Part shown: positions 15,767 through 27,279 of the stretch, in pieces
Layout: each line of letters starts with the position of its first letter
Position numbering within the stretch: position 1 is the first letter of the stretch
Assembly (NCBI RefSeq): GCF_014681765.1
Contig: NZ_CP061498.1
Span: forward strand, 3,113,501-3,177,500
Source of the DNA: Roseicitreum antarcticum
Lineage (GTDB): Bacteria > Pseudomonadota > Alphaproteobacteria > Rhodobacterales > Rhodobacteraceae
Reading direction: 5' to 3'
Length of the DNA: 64,000 nucleotides
The notes under the pieces: generated by a model
Seen by the model: only the letters and a program-made list of their open reading frames with translations
What the model was told of the DNA's origin: nothing
Databases searched by the model: none
Position numbers and translations under genes: made by a program

Positions 15767-17614
15767 TCAGTTCCAGCATGACACCATGACAGTCATATCG
15801 GCCGCGGTGCGCGTCAGCATCGCAGGCGTCATCGCCCCGCCACCGCGATAGGCCGAGGCGTCGATGTCGCTTTGCATCAGCGCGGTGCGGATGTCATCGG
15901 CGGCGATCGCAAAGTTCACGTCATCGGGCAGCACCCGGGCCGTGTCATCGGTGCGCGGCAGCAACATGCCCACCACGGCGCCGCGACGGTCGAACACCGG
16001 ACCGCCGGAATCGCCGGGCATCACCTCCAGCGACAGGCGGCGCAGGTTCTGCTCGCCGTTCAGGCCGATCACGTCTTGCAAGGTGCCGAAGGTCAGCACC
16101 GGGCGGGTCAGCATATCCTCGAACGAGAACCCGGCGACCGCAACCTCATCGGCGATTTGCGGCGGCGTATCGAGGAACTGCGCGAAGGCCATGGGCACCA
16201 GCGGCTCCAGCGGGCGCAGCGCGGCGATGCCAAGAGCGGCATCACGCATGACGATCTGGGCGGTATAGGCTTCATCAATCGTGACGCGCCCGCAGCCCTC
16301 GATACCCGCAAGGCTGGTGACGACCGTGCCGACCGCGTCGATATAAAAGCCCGAGACGGAATGCTCCGGGCGCCGCACCTCCAGCCCTGACATCAGGTCG
16401 CGGCGCACCACGGCGCTTGCCTGACCGGCGGCATCGGGCATCGCGCCGCCAAAGGTGGCAAAGCTGTCGCCCACCATCGCCAGCACCCGTTCCATCTGTT
16501 CATCGCGTTCCGGCGTCCAGATCAGGGTGTAGCCCTTGATCTGCCCGTCGCGGAATTGCGCAAACGTATGTGACCGCAGGGTATCGTTCTGCCCGGTCAG
16601 CACGAAGGAATTGGTCTGCCGTTCCCGCGCCCCATTGACCGGCACAATCTCCAGCGTTTGCATGATTTCATAGAGGCCGAACAGCGTGGCCTGCGTGCCG
16701 GTCTGGCTGATGAGCAGGGCGCGCACGCCGCTGTCGTCGCGTTCGCTGAAATGGGCAAAGGGCGCCTCGTAGCGGTCGAACTGCACCATGGCCATGGGCA
16801 ATTGCACCTCGATCCCGGCGGTCTCATCGCGCCACAATTCCATGCCCAGTGCAGCCAGCTCATCGCTGTATTCGCGGATCAGTTGCAGGCGTTGGCGGGT
16901 GGTCAGCACGCCCGTGGCCTCAAAGCCGCGATCGGCTTGATACTCGGCCATGCTGTTGCGGGTACCGGGGCCGAAGGCCGCGTCGATGCCTGCGTTATAG
17001 AAATCGAACCATTGCAGCGCGATCTGCAACGCGGCCCGCTCGTCCCGGCTCAGCAGGCTTTCGCTGCGCCGTGCCTCGGGCAGGGTTTCCTGTGGTTCGG
17101 GCTCGGGTTCGGGCTCGGGTTCGGCCAAGGGCGCTGGGAAGGCCTCTTGCGTGCTGGTTGCCGCCGGGTCCAGCGCAACTTCGGGCAGGGCGGGAAGGGT
17201 GTCGGTGGTGAGGTCCGGCGGGGTCAGCAGGCCATCGGATGCCGTGCGCTGCGCCCGCAGTTCGGTCAGGATATCGGCGCCGACGGGCCAGAACTGGGTG
17301 CGATAGCCGGTGGTATCGGTGGCGAAGGCGTCACTGGGAATTCGGCCTTCGGCGCGCAGCCGCTGGCGCACGACATTCGCGTCATCGATGCCGTCGAACG
17401 GCCCCAGCGCCAGTGCGTACCAACCGCTGGGCAGGCGAAAACCAACCACATTGCCCTGCTGCACCTCGTATTGCTGCGCACGCTCTTCCGCGACGCGCAG
17501 GGTGGGATGGGCTTCGATTTGCAGAAATGCCGCATCCTGAGCGGCGGCAGGCGACAGGCAGGCGATAAGCACAGCTACACAAATACCCGCAGCGCGGAAC
17601 ATAGTCTTGATCAC
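15767..17614 (-). CDS. Secreted trypsin-fold protein with SPOR-like and peptidoglycan-binding-like domains
   Basis: 615 residues. Order: a signal peptide (to about residue 25, AAAQ), a SPOR-like segment (GWYALALGPFDG...), an acidic Pro-Glu linker with (PE)n around residues 165-174, a peptidoglycan_binding_1-like segment (ALQWFDFYNAGIDAAFGPGT, residues 199-218), a middle domain, and a C-terminal trypsin-like domain with the oxyanion/serine motif MPGDSGGP (Ser536). The place where the catalytic His is expected reads VVTSLAGI, with no His, and no clear catalytic Asp follows, so it may be a pseudoprotease or an envelope scaffold. It is probably periplasmic and cell-wall bound. It is transcribed alone and terminated by the hairpin at 15700-15736. 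Confidence 0.82.
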   Translation of the reverse strand: MIKTMFRAAGICVAVLIACLSPAAAQDAAFLQIEAHPTLRVAEERAQQYEVQQGNVVGFRLPSGWYALALGPFDGIDDANVVRQRLRAEGRIPSDAFATDTTGYRTQFWPVGADILTELRAQRTASDGLLTPPDLTTDTLPALPEVALDPAATSTQEAFPAPLAEPEPEPEPEPQETLPEARRSESLLSRDERAALQIALQWFDFYNAGIDAAFGPGTRNSMAEYQADRGFEATGVLTTRQRLQLIREYSDELAALGMELWRDETAGIEVQLPMAMVQFDRYEAPFAHFSERDDSGVRALLISQTGTQATLFGLYEIMQTLEIVPVNGARERQTNSFVLTGQNDTLRSHTFAQFRDGQIKGYTLIWTPERDEQMERVLAMVGDSFATFGGAMPDAAGQASAVVRRDLMSGLEVRRPEHSVSGFYIDAVGTVVTSLAGIEGCGRVTIDEAYTAQIVMRDAALGIAALRPLEPLVPMAFAQFLDTPPQIADEVAVAGFSFEDMLTRPVLTFGTLQDVIGLNGEQNLRRLSLEVMPGDSGGPVFDRRGAVVGMLLPRTDDTARVLPDDVNFAIAADDIRTALMQSDIDASAYRGGGAMTPAMLTRTAADMTVMVSCWN

Positions 17615-17794
17615 GTTGGTCCCAGTCTTTGTTGATTCTTTTCGCCGACCCTAGCAGAGGTACCGTTACTTGCACTTCAATTCTAGGTCAGACGCGCCCC
17701 ATGCCGCGTACCCGCCTGCGCCGCACCCTCGCCGCCTTGCCACTGCGCCCGATCTTGCATATGCAGACGGGGTTTTCCCGAATGCGAGAGTCCC

Positions 17795-18763
17795 ATGACC
17801 AGCGCCACCTCAAAACCCCGCTGCTTTCAGGAGATCATCCTGCGCCTGCAAGCCTATTGGTCGGGGCAGGGCTGCGCCATCTTGCAACCCTACGACATCG
17901 AGGTGGGCGCGGGCACCTTCCACCCGGCGACCACGCTGCGGGCGCTGGGCGCGCGGCCTTGGGCTGCGGCCTATGTGCAGCCTTCGCGCCGACCCACCGA
18001 CGGACGCTATGGCGAAAATCCCAACCGCTTGCAGCATTATTACCAGTTTCAGGCGATCATCAAACCCTCGCCCCCTGATCTGCAGGAGCTTTACCTTGGG
18101 TCCCTGCGCGCCATCGGCATTGATGCGGGCGTGCATGACATCCGCTTTGTCGAGGATGACTGGGAATCGCCCACGCTGGGCGCGTGGGGGCTGGGCTGGG
18201 AGGTCTGGTGCGATGGCATGGAAGTGTCGCAATTCACCTATTTCCAGCAGGTCGGCGGGCATGATTGCCGCCCCGTCTCGGGCGAGCTGACGTATGGGCT
18301 GGAGCGGCTGGCCATGTATGTGCTGGGCGTGGATCATGTCATGGACATGCCTTTCAACGACCCGCAATCCCCGCAGCCGCTGACCTATGGCGACGTTTTT
18401 CGCCAGACCGAGCAGGAATATTCCCGCTGGAACTTCGATCAGGCCGACACTGCGATGCTGTTGCAGCATTTCAAGGATGCCGAGGCCGAATGCCAGCGCA
18501 CCCTTGCGGCCCCCGAGGCTGACAGCGCCGGCCGCCGGATCATCATGGCGCATCCCGCCTACGATCAGTGCATCAAGGCCAGTCACCTGTTCAACCTGCT
18601 GGACGCGCGCGGCGTGATCTCGGTGACCGAGCGGCAGGCCTATATCGGGCGGGTGCGCGCGCTGGCCAAGATGTGCGCCGATGCCTTCGTGCAGACCGAT
18701 GCCGGGTCCAGCGCGAACGACGGCAGTTCAACCGGCGCCTCTTCACCCCCGGTTCCCGCTTGA
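17795..18763 (+). CDS. glyQ: Glycine-tRNA ligase alpha subunit
   Basis: 322 residues. The N-terminal [13 protein letters not shown] and [16 protein letters not shown] are diagnostic of the bacterial alpha2-beta2 GlyRS catalytic subunit, a class II synthetase; motif 2 and 3 regions ([19 protein letters not shown] and [14 protein letters not shown]) are intact. The C-terminal tail ([14 protein letters not shown]) is Ser/Gly-rich and lineage-specific. The stop overlaps the start of the DUF6446 gene (TGATG), and glyS follows, so the three form an operon. It charges tRNA-Gly in the cytoplasm together with GlyS. Confidence 0.98.
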   Translation: MTSATSKPRCFQEIILRLQAYWSGQGCAILQPYDIEVGAGTFHPATTLRALGARPWAAAYVQPSRRPTDGRYGENPNRLQHYYQFQAIIKPSPPDLQELYLGSLRAIGIDAGVHDIRFVEDDWESPTLGAWGLGWEVWCDGMEVSQFTYFQQVGGHDCRPVSGELTYGLERLAMYVLGVDHVMDMPFNDPQSPQPLTYGDVFRQTEQEYSRWNFDQADTAMLLQHFKDAEAECQRTLAAPEADSAGRRIIMAHPAYDQCIKASHLFNLLDARGVISVTERQAYIGRVRALAKMCADAFVQTDAGSSANDGSSTGASSPPVPA

Positions 18764-19260
18764 TGGGCAAGTTCCTGACCATCGTGCTGGTCGTCTGCGC
18801 CGCCCTGGCGGGCGGGGGCATGTACTATCTTCAGGTCTATGCCTATTACGACCGCCTGCCGCCACAAGACACCATCGCCCTGACCGCCCCGGGCGGCATT
18901 GCGCGTGCGGCGTCGGTTGCGGATTTCGAGGGGATCGATTCCGACAGCTCTCCCATCCGCTACCGTGCCTGTTTCACACTCGATTCCGTCGCTGGGGCCG
19001 CGCTCTATGAAGGTGCGACCCCCCTGATCGCGCCGCGCTGGTTTGGCTGTTTTGACGCCGAGCAATTGTCCGACGATCTGGAAGCCGGTGCCGCGCAGGC
19101 CGTGCTCAGCCAGAGCAACTTCCGCTATGGCTTCGATCGGGTGGTCGCGCATTACCCCGACGGCCGCGCCTATGCCTGGCACCAGATCAACCGTTGCGGG
19201 GAGGCGCTGTTTGACGGCAACCCGATCCCCTTCGGATGCCCGGTGCCGCCCCCCTCCTGA
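18763..19260 (+). CDS. DUF6446 family membrane-anchored protein
   Basis: 165 residues with one N-terminal hydrophobic segment (FLTIVLVVCAALAGGGMYYL, residues 4-23) that is either a membrane anchor or uncleaved signal, so the rest would be periplasmic. Conserved features include paired Cys (RYRACFT, WFGCFD, NRCGEA, FGCPVP: four Cys likely in disulfides). The family, annotated as DUF6446, is found in Rhodobacteraceae between glyQ and glyS; its role is unknown. Its ATG overlaps the glyQ stop, and glyS begins 26 bp after its end. Being translationally coupled to a tRNA synthetase subunit while apparently exported is odd. Confidence 0.85.
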   Translation: MGKFLTIVLVVCAALAGGGMYYLQVYAYYDRLPPQDTIALTAPGGIARAASVADFEGIDSDSSPIRYRACFTLDSVAGAALYEGATPLIAPRWFGCFDAEQLSDDLEAGAAQAVLSQSNFRYGFDRVVAHYPDGRAYAWHQINRCGEALFDGNPIPFGCPVPPPS

Positions 19261-19286
19261 CCCGCTGATTTTGAGAAGGCGCCACA

Positions 19287-21410
<2,124 letters not shown>

Positions 21411-21449
21411 TGCGGGTAAAGGGCGGAGGCGGCTTTCCAGTCGACACAT

Positions 21450-21470
21450 GCACCCGGTCAACCGGGGTGC
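21450..21470. other. Hairpin downstream of glyS
   Basis: GCACCCGGT / ACCGGGGTGC with one bulged G and a 2-nt centre, 40 bp after the glyS stop. There is no T-run; it may be a transcript-end stabiliser. The rest of the 263-bp gap before the PPDK-like gene is GC-rich with no gene. Confidence 0.4.
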
Positions 21471-21673
21471 GTGCCTGCGGCGGCGGGGGAACAGCGCGCC
21501 CTTAGGCGGTGCGTGCCGGGGACGGCTGCGCCGCCCCACCACGCACCGCCCGCGGGCGCCCTGTGGGGCCATTGCGGCCCCGGCCCGTGGTGCTGCGTTC
21601 ATGCTGAACCACCCGCAGCGCTTGTTTTGGGCGGCAAACGGCGTATCTTGCGGGCAAATGAAGGATTGCCGCA

Positions 21674-24226
21674 GTGCAGAAATACATGTCGCTGATTGAT
21701 TACGCAGAAATCACCAACTCGGCCCCGATCACGCGGCGCAGCCATGGCTGGCGCGCGAAATGCCTGCAACGGCTGATCCGGCTGGACATGCCCGTGCCGC
21801 GCACCGTGGCGCTGTCGTTCGGGGCGGTGCGGTCGATTGCGGCGGGGCAGGTGCCCTCGCTCGGCGGGTTGATGAGCGCGTTTCCGAAGGGGCAGTTGCT
21901 TTCCGTGCGCCCCAGTTCGGAAAACACCGCCTGGGGCGGGCCCGGGGCGATCCTGAACATCGGCATGAACGACGCCAAGCATGCCGAGATTTCCGAGACC
22001 TGCGGCGAGCCGGTGGCGACGGCCTTGTATCTGCGTTTCGTGCAGGCCTATGCCGCGTATGTCGCCCGCCTTGACCCCGATATGTTTGACGTTACGGAAC
22101 CCTGCCTGCCCGCATTGCAGGCCGCGTTGCGCGACTACGAATCCGAGATGGAAGAGCCCTTTCCCCAACACCCCATCGCCCAGTTGACTGAGGTGTTGCG
22201 CTCTATGGCGCGGGCGTGGGAGGGGACATCGGCGCGGCTGTTGCGGCAGGCGAAGGGTGCGCCGTTGGAGGCCGGGCTGGGCCTTGTGGTGCAGGCCATG
22301 GCGGGCGGCATCGGGCGGGGCGAAAGCGGCGCCGGGATCATCCAGTTCATCGACCCGGTCACGGGCGCGACGCAGATCACCGGGCGCTACAAATCCGAGG
22401 CGCAGGGCCGCGGCGATCTGGGCCCCGATGCGGATGTGATGTACCTGACCCATGACAAGCGCGGCGCTTCGCTGGAAGATCGCTGCCCGCAGGCTTTTGC
22501 CGATCTGGTGAGGTTCGGCGCGATTGCGCGCGTGAAGCTGCGCGAGGAAATGCAGATCGAATTCACCATTGATGATGGCGTGTTGTGGGTGCTGGATGCG
22601 GTGAAGGTACCACGCTCGGGCCGGGCGGCGGTGCGCACGGTGGTGCAGTTGGTCGCCGACAAGATCATCCCGAAGGATGAGGCGTTGCTGCGCGTGGCGC
22701 CCAATGCCTTGTCCGAACTCTTGCACCGGCAGGTTCTGCCCAAACGCGGCAACACTGTGTTTCTGAAGGGAATTGCCGCCAGCCCGGGCGCCGCCCATGG
22801 CAAGCTGGTGTTCGATTCCACGGCGGCGCAGGCCAGTGCTTCGCGCGATGAGCCCTGCATCCTGGTGCGGCGCGAAACCTCGCCCGAGGATATCCGCGGC
22901 ATGCACGCAGCCTCGGGCGTGCTGACAGAGCGCGGCGGCATGACAAGTCATGCGGCGGTGATCGGCCGGGGGCTGGGTCTGCCGTGTATCGTTGGCGCCT
23001 CGGGGATGCGGATTGACCGGCGCGCCAAGACGCTCACCGCCGGGGGACAGGTGTTTCGTGAAGGCGACGTGATTACCGTCGATGGCACGCGCGGCGAGGT
23101 TTATGCCGGGGCGGTCGATCTGCTGGAGCCCGCGCTGGACGACAGTTTTCGCACCCTGCTGGGCTGGGCCGATGAGGTGCGGGACATCGGCATCCGCGCC
23201 AATGCCGACACCCCCGCCGACGCCAGAATCGCGCGGGATTTCAAGGCGCAAGGCATTGGCCTTTGCCGGACCGAGCATATGTTCTTCGAAGACGATCGCC
23301 TGACTGTCATGCGCGAGATGATCTTTGCGGATACCGCGCCCGATCGGCGCGCGGCGCTGGACCGGCTGCTGCCGATGCAGCGCGCCGATTTCACGGGGCT
23401 GTTCGAGATCATGCAGGGCCTGCCGGTCTGCATCCGCCTGTTCGACCCGCCGTTGCACGAATTTCTGCCCCACACGCGCGAAGGGCTGCGGCAATTGGCC
23501 GACGCGCTGGACAAGCCTCTGTCAGAGATCACCCGTCGGGCAGAGGCGCTGTCGGAATTCAACCCGATGCTGGGCATGCGCGGTGTGCGTCTCGGCATCA
23601 CCCTGCCTGAGATCTATGACATGCAGGCCCGCGCGATATTCGAGGCGACCGTGGCCGCGAGTTCCACCGGCGCGCCGGTGGTGCCAGAGATCATGATCCC
23701 GCTGGTATCGGCGATGCGCGAGGTAGAGATCGTCAAGGCGCGGGTGGATGCGGTTGCTGCCGCCGTGCGCGCCGAGCAGGGCGCCGAGTTCGATTACCGG
23801 CTGGGCGTCATGGTGGAAACACCGCGCGCCGCGCTGCGGGCAGGAGAGATCGCGAACCATGCCGCGTTTTTGTCCTTTGGCACAAATGACCTGACCCAGA
23901 TGACCTACGGCCTGTCGCGCGACGATGCCGGACGCTTCATGTCGGAATATGTACAGCAGCGGGTCTTCCCCGAGGATCCGTTTCACATGCTGGATGTGGA
24001 TGGCGTCGGCGAATTGCTGCTGCTGGGCGCGGCGCGCGGCCGGGCCACGCGCCCGGGCCTGACCGTGTCGATGTGTGGCGAACACGGTGGTAACCCCGAA
24101 TCGATAGCCTTCTGCCGAGACGCCGGATTCGACTATGTCTCTTGCTCACCGTTTCGCGTCCCGGTTGCGCGTCTGGCTGCGGCACAACTGGCGATACGAG
24201 AGCGCGACGCGAAGAATTCGCGCTGA
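21674..24226 (+). CDS. Pyruvate phosphate dikinase-like PEP-binding protein
   Basis: 850 residues from a GTG start with AAGGA 8 nt upstream. Domain order as in PPDK: an N-terminal ATP-binding domain (about 1-350), a swivelling phospho-His domain with GGMTSHAAVIGRG (catalytic His following Thr-Ser), and a C-terminal PEP/pyruvate barrel with GLCRTEHMFF, the basic/acidic active-site residues, FGTNDLTQM and the catalytic-Cys motif SMCGEHGG. The N-terminal domain is shortened and its normal glycine-rich loop (GGKGANLAEM) is missing; the RSGARASMPGMMDT region reads RPSSENTAWGGPGA. It may thus not use ATP/AMP like classical PPDK. It would link PEP and pyruvate or carry phosphate in a related reaction. 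It stands alone after glyS. Confidence 0.82.
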   Translation: MQKYMSLIDYAEITNSAPITRRSHGWRAKCLQRLIRLDMPVPRTVALSFGAVRSIAAGQVPSLGGLMSAFPKGQLLSVRPSSENTAWGGPGAILNIGMNDAKHAEISETCGEPVATALYLRFVQAYAAYVARLDPDMFDVTEPCLPALQAALRDYESEMEEPFPQHPIAQLTEVLRSMARAWEGTSARLLRQAKGAPLEAGLGLVVQAMAGGIGRGESGAGIIQFIDPVTGATQITGRYKSEAQGRGDLGPDADVMYLTHDKRGASLEDRCPQAFADLVRFGAIARVKLREEMQIEFTIDDGVLWVLDAVKVPRSGRAAVRTVVQLVADKIIPKDEALLRVAPNALSELLHRQVLPKRGNTVFLKGIAASPGAAHGKLVFDSTAAQASASRDEPCILVRRETSPEDIRGMHAASGVLTERGGMTSHAAVIGRGLGLPCIVGASGMRIDRRAKTLTAGGQVFREGDVITVDGTRGEVYAGAVDLLEPALDDSFRTLLGWADEVRDIGIRANADTPADARIARDFKAQGIGLCRTEHMFFEDDRLTVMREMIFADTAPDRRAALDRLLPMQRADFTGLFEIMQGLPVCIRLFDPPLHEFLPHTREGLRQLADALDKPLSEITRRAEALSEFNPMLGMRGVRLGITLPEIYDMQARAIFEATVAASSTGAPVVPEIMIPLVSAMREVEIVKARVDAVAAAVRAEQGAEFDYRLGVMVETPRAALRAGEIANHAAFLSFGTNDLTQMTYGLSRDDAGRFMSEYVQQRVFPEDPFHMLDVDGVGELLLLGAARGRATRPGLTVSMCGEHGGNPESIAFCRDAGFDYVSCSPFRVPVARLAAAQLAIRERDAKNSR

Positions 24227-24434
24227 CAACGAATTGAAAATAAACAAGAACCCTAACGCATCGCTTGGGGCCAGCCTGCGACATCGGCGGAAAGGCGCCG
24301 GTCGGTTCGACAATTTACCAAAAGTTAGCTAACAGACCGCACGATGTGTCTGATGAAGTGCCCGGATCTTCGGGTTTTCAACGCGGGGATTTCAGGATTT
24401 CGCGGGTTTTTCGGATCGTGTGAGGAATGTGGAA

Positions 24435-25094
24435 ATGCGTCGTTTTATGATCATGGTCGCTGCGGCGGCCACAATGTATGTTCCGCTTCTGACGGCGCCG
24501 ACCTTCGCGGGAAATGTCACCGAACAGGCGATGGCGCTGTTGTCCGCCGAACGCACGGGCATGAATGTGATGAGTGCGCAGAAAATCGCCCGGCTGACGC
24601 AGCCCGCGACCCGCGCCGCCGAACCTGCGCTGTCGCCCCGCTACGATGCCGCCTGGCTGGCCCTGCTGCCGGTCGCTGGCCTTGACAGAGAGGCTCAGTG
24701 CCTCGCCACCGCGCTCTACCACGAAGCGCGGGGCGAAAGCGTTGAAGGGCAGTTTGCTGTGGCCGAGGTCATTTTGAACCGGGTCGATAGCGACACTTTC
24801 CCCAACAGCATCTGCAACGTCGTCTACCAGGGCGCGCGCAATGGCCATCCTGGGTGTCAATTCAGCTTCGCATGCGACGGCGCGTCAGAAACGATGCGCG
24901 AAGTCGGCGCCGCTGATCTCGCGCGCCGGATCGCACTTTTGATGCACGCTGGTGCCCCGCGTGCGCTTACCGATGGCGCAACCTATTTCCATACGCGCCA
25001 CGTCAGCCCGCGCTGGGCGCGTGTGTTTGAACGCACGGCGCAGATCGGTGCGCATCTGTTCTACCGCGATCCGGTGCGCCTGTCGTCGCGCTGA
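24435..25094 (+). CDS. SleB-type cell wall hydrolase
   Basis: 219 residues with a signal peptide (FMIMVAAAATMYVPLLTAPTFA). The C-terminal domain contains CLATALYHEARGES, VAEVILNRV and CQFSF, the core of the Hydrolase_2 (SleB/CwlJ) family, in which the Glu of YHEARGE acts in peptidoglycan glycan cleavage. Thus a periplasmic wall-remodelling enzyme, probably a lytic transglycosylase-like hydrolase. A GTG at 24420 is in frame, but AGGA at 24422-24426 better places the start at ATG 24435. No operon partner: 206 bp separate it from folB. Confidence 0.87.
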   Translation: MRRFMIMVAAAATMYVPLLTAPTFAGNVTEQAMALLSAERTGMNVMSAQKIARLTQPATRAAEPALSPRYDAAWLALLPVAGLDREAQCLATALYHEARGESVEGQFAVAEVILNRVDSDTFPNSICNVVYQGARNGHPGCQFSFACDGASETMREVGAADLARRIALLMHAGAPRALTDGATYFHTRHVSPRWARVFERTAQIGAHLFYRDPVRLSSR

Positions 25095-25300
25095 AACGCC
25101 AGACCGGGGGGCGTCTGACGTCCGCAGAGTTCGTGTCGGGTCTTGCCGCGCCTTGCCCTGTCTCCCCAAAAGGTCCAGCGCCGATTGTGAACGCGCCCGC
25201 TGGGTGCGCAAAATCACGCCGTCCTGCCCGGTTTGGGGGTGTGCGCCCTCCTGTGACGCGCTACACCGGGGCCAGATGAACAGCACCACAGGCCGTGCCG

Positions 25301-26254
25301 ATGACCAATGAAATCCAGCTTGCCTTCGCCCATCCCGAGGTGCGGGCCGACAGCACCACGCGGCTTGACCCGCGCGACCGTATCAGCCTGCGCGACCACA
25401 TCGTCCCGGTCGAGATCGGGGCCTTTCAGGCCGAACGCGGCACCACGCAGCGCCTCTGTTTCAACATCGTGGTCGAGGTGCGGCCCCATCCCGCGCCGCT
25501 GCACGACGATGTCGACCGCATCCTGTCCTATGACCGGATCACCGAGGCGATTGCCGCCGAATTCTCCTCGGAACGGCTGAACCTGCTGGAAACTCTGGCC
25601 GAACGCATCGCCGACCGGATTTTTCTGGAACCTCAGGCGATGCGTGTGTTTGTCAGGATCGAGAAACTTGACCGTGGCCCGGGCGCGCTGGGGGTTGAGA
25701 TCGTGCGCTCGCGCGCTGCAAGCCCGGTGCAGGCTTTGGCGTCCGATGGTTCGCAATCGGCGGTGCACCCCCTGGTGGTGCTGATGGCGAATGACCAGAT
25801 CCTCGCCTCCGGGCTGTCGCAGCAGCTTGACGCGCTGCAAGCGCTCGGCTTGCCGGTGGTCCTGTGCGTCGGCCTGCCGGATAGCGCGCGCCCGCAGGTG
25901 GCCCTGCGCCCGGTGCAGCGCCGCATTGACCTTCTGGCGATGGAACAGAACGCCTGGCAACTGGCGGCGCGTGATCCGCGCTGCGTCGTTGTGCAAAGCC
26001 GGACCGAGATGGACTGGGCCATCCGGCGCGGTCAGATGATCGTCTGGGCGCCGTCGAAACTGGTGCTCGACGCCACCGATGGCCCCGGGCCGGACATGGG
26101 CGACGGGGTTGTCCTGTCGGTCTGGTTGGCCGAAATGCTGGCCGCCGACCGTATCCTCCTGCCCGCCGATGCCCAGATCCCGCCGGGCACGCGCATTCCG
26201 TCCGTGATCTGGGGCGGCGACGGCTCGCCTTCGCCTGCGGAGAAACCTGAATGA
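25301..26254 (+). CDS. folB: Dihydroneopterin aldolase fused to an amino-acid-kinase-like domain
   Basis: 317 residues. Residues 1-120 form a FolB domain: RDHIVPVEIGAFQAER, then LSYDRITEAI and LNLLETLAERIADRIF with the catalytic Glu/Lys pattern (KLDRGPGALGVEI). FolB makes 6-hydroxymethyl-dihydropterin in folate synthesis, and the stop overlaps folP, the later enzyme, supporting this. Residues about 140-310 are an extra domain: LVVLMANDQILASG, RIDLLAMEQNAWQL and VVLSVWLAEMLAADRILLP resemble the amino-acid-kinase fold (cf. furan-methyl-phosphate kinases), but the usual glycine-rich KxGGS loop reads MAND, so kinase activity is doubtful. Normal FolB is about 120 residues. The ATG at 25301 is preferred over GTG 25295. 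Confidence 0.85.
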   Translation: MTNEIQLAFAHPEVRADSTTRLDPRDRISLRDHIVPVEIGAFQAERGTTQRLCFNIVVEVRPHPAPLHDDVDRILSYDRITEAIAAEFSSERLNLLETLAERIADRIFLEPQAMRVFVRIEKLDRGPGALGVEIVRSRAASPVQALASDGSQSAVHPLVVLMANDQILASGLSQQLDALQALGLPVVLCVGLPDSARPQVALRPVQRRIDLLAMEQNAWQLAARDPRCVVVQSRTEMDWAIRRGQMIVWAPSKLVLDATDGPGPDMGDGVVLSVWLAEMLAADRILLPADAQIPPGTRIPSVIWGGDGSPSPAEKPE

Positions 26255-27279
26255 CACTTCTACGACCCATCGCCCAGACCGGATCGCGCCCCGCGCAGGG
26301 CGCGCTGCCGTTGGCGGGCAGCGACACCGTATGGTTCGCGCACAGCGTCGATGCCGGGGGGAGAGATGTCACCGCACCCCCGGTCCTGGCCGCCCTGCGC
26401 GCGCCGGTGGACGGCCTGACCATGACGCGCCCGCGCCTCATGGGGATCGTCAACGCCACGCCTGACAGCTTCTCGGACGGCGGGCGATACACCAGCCTCG
26501 ATGCCGCCACGGCGCATGCCCATGCGCTGATCGCAGCGGGGGCCGACATTCTGGATATCGGCGGCGAGTCGACGCGGCCCGGCGCGGTTGATGTGGCCGA
26601 AGGGGAAGAAATCAACCGCACAGCGCCAGTTATCGCCCGTTTGCGGGCGGAAAATGTCACAATTCCAATTTCGATTGATACGCGCAAGGCTGCGGTGGCG
26701 CAGGCCGCCATCGACGCGGGCGCCACCATCGTGAACGATGTCTCGGCCATGACCTATGATCCCGAGATGGCCGCGACGGTCGCCCGCGCCGGGGTCTGGC
26801 TGTGCCTGATGCATGCGCAGGGCGCGCCCCGCACCATGCAACTGGCGCCGCGCTATGACGATGTGGTCGCGGATGTGTACGGATTTCTTGCCGAACGGGT
26901 GGCGGCAGCCCATGGGGGCGGCATTGCGCCCGACCGGCTGATCGTCGATCCCGGTATCGGCTTTGGCAAGACCACTGCACATAACCTTGCGCTGTTGCAG
27001 AACCTGTCGGCGCTGCACGGGTTGGGTTGTCCGATCCTGCTGGGTGCGTCGCGCAAGCGCTTCATCGGCGAGGTCGGCGGCGCCGGCATCGCCGCCGCGC
27101 GCATGCCCGGATCGGTCGCGGTGGCGCTGTTCGGGGCCGGGCAGGGCGCGCAGATCCTGCGGGTGCATGACGTTGCCGAAACCCGGCAGGCGCTGTATCT
27201 GTGGCAGGCGTTGTCGGACCCGGCCCGGGCCACGTCCGGCGGTGCGCAGGCAGATGAAAGAACACGGGGCACAGCATGA
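26251..27279 (+). CDS. folP: Dihydropteroate synthase
   Basis: 342 residues. [16 protein letters not shown] (about residues 64-79) and [11 protein letters not shown] are the pterin-binding signatures; [25 protein letters not shown] and [10 protein letters not shown] complete the TIM barrel. The enzyme joins 6-hydroxymethyl-dihydropterin pyrophosphate to p-aminobenzoate, and is the target of sulfonamides. It has about 60 additional N-terminal residues compared with E. coli FolP. Its ATG overlaps the folB stop and its stop overlaps glmM: a tightly coupled folB-folP-glmM operon, the same order (folP-glmM) as in many proteobacteria. Confidence 0.96.
   Translation: MTLLRPIAQTGSRPAQGALPLAGSDTVWFAHSVDAGGRDVTAPPVLAALRAPVDGLTMTRPRLMGIVNATPDSFSDGGRYTSLDAATAHAHALIAAGADILDIGGESTRPGAVDVAEGEEINRTAPVIARLRAENVTIPISIDTRKAAVAQAAIDAGATIVNDVSAMTYDPEMAATVARAGVWLCLMHAQGAPRTMQLAPRYDDVVADVYGFLAERVAAAHGGGIAPDRLIVDPGIGFGKTTAHNLALLQNLSALHGLGCPILLGASRKRFIGEVGGAGIAAARMPGSVAVALFGAGQGAQILRVHDVAETRQALYLWQALSDPARATSGGAQADERTRGTA

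Noticed and set aside
17090-17130. Expanding hexanucleotide microsatellite in the trypsin-fold gene
   Set aside because: It encodes a short Pro-Glu linker, a common spacer in envelope proteins; not remarkable by itself.
21599-23494. 631-codon frame antisense to the PPDK-like gene
   Set aside because: Codon-phase shadow; composition (Arg, Gln, His) and lack of motifs argue against coding.
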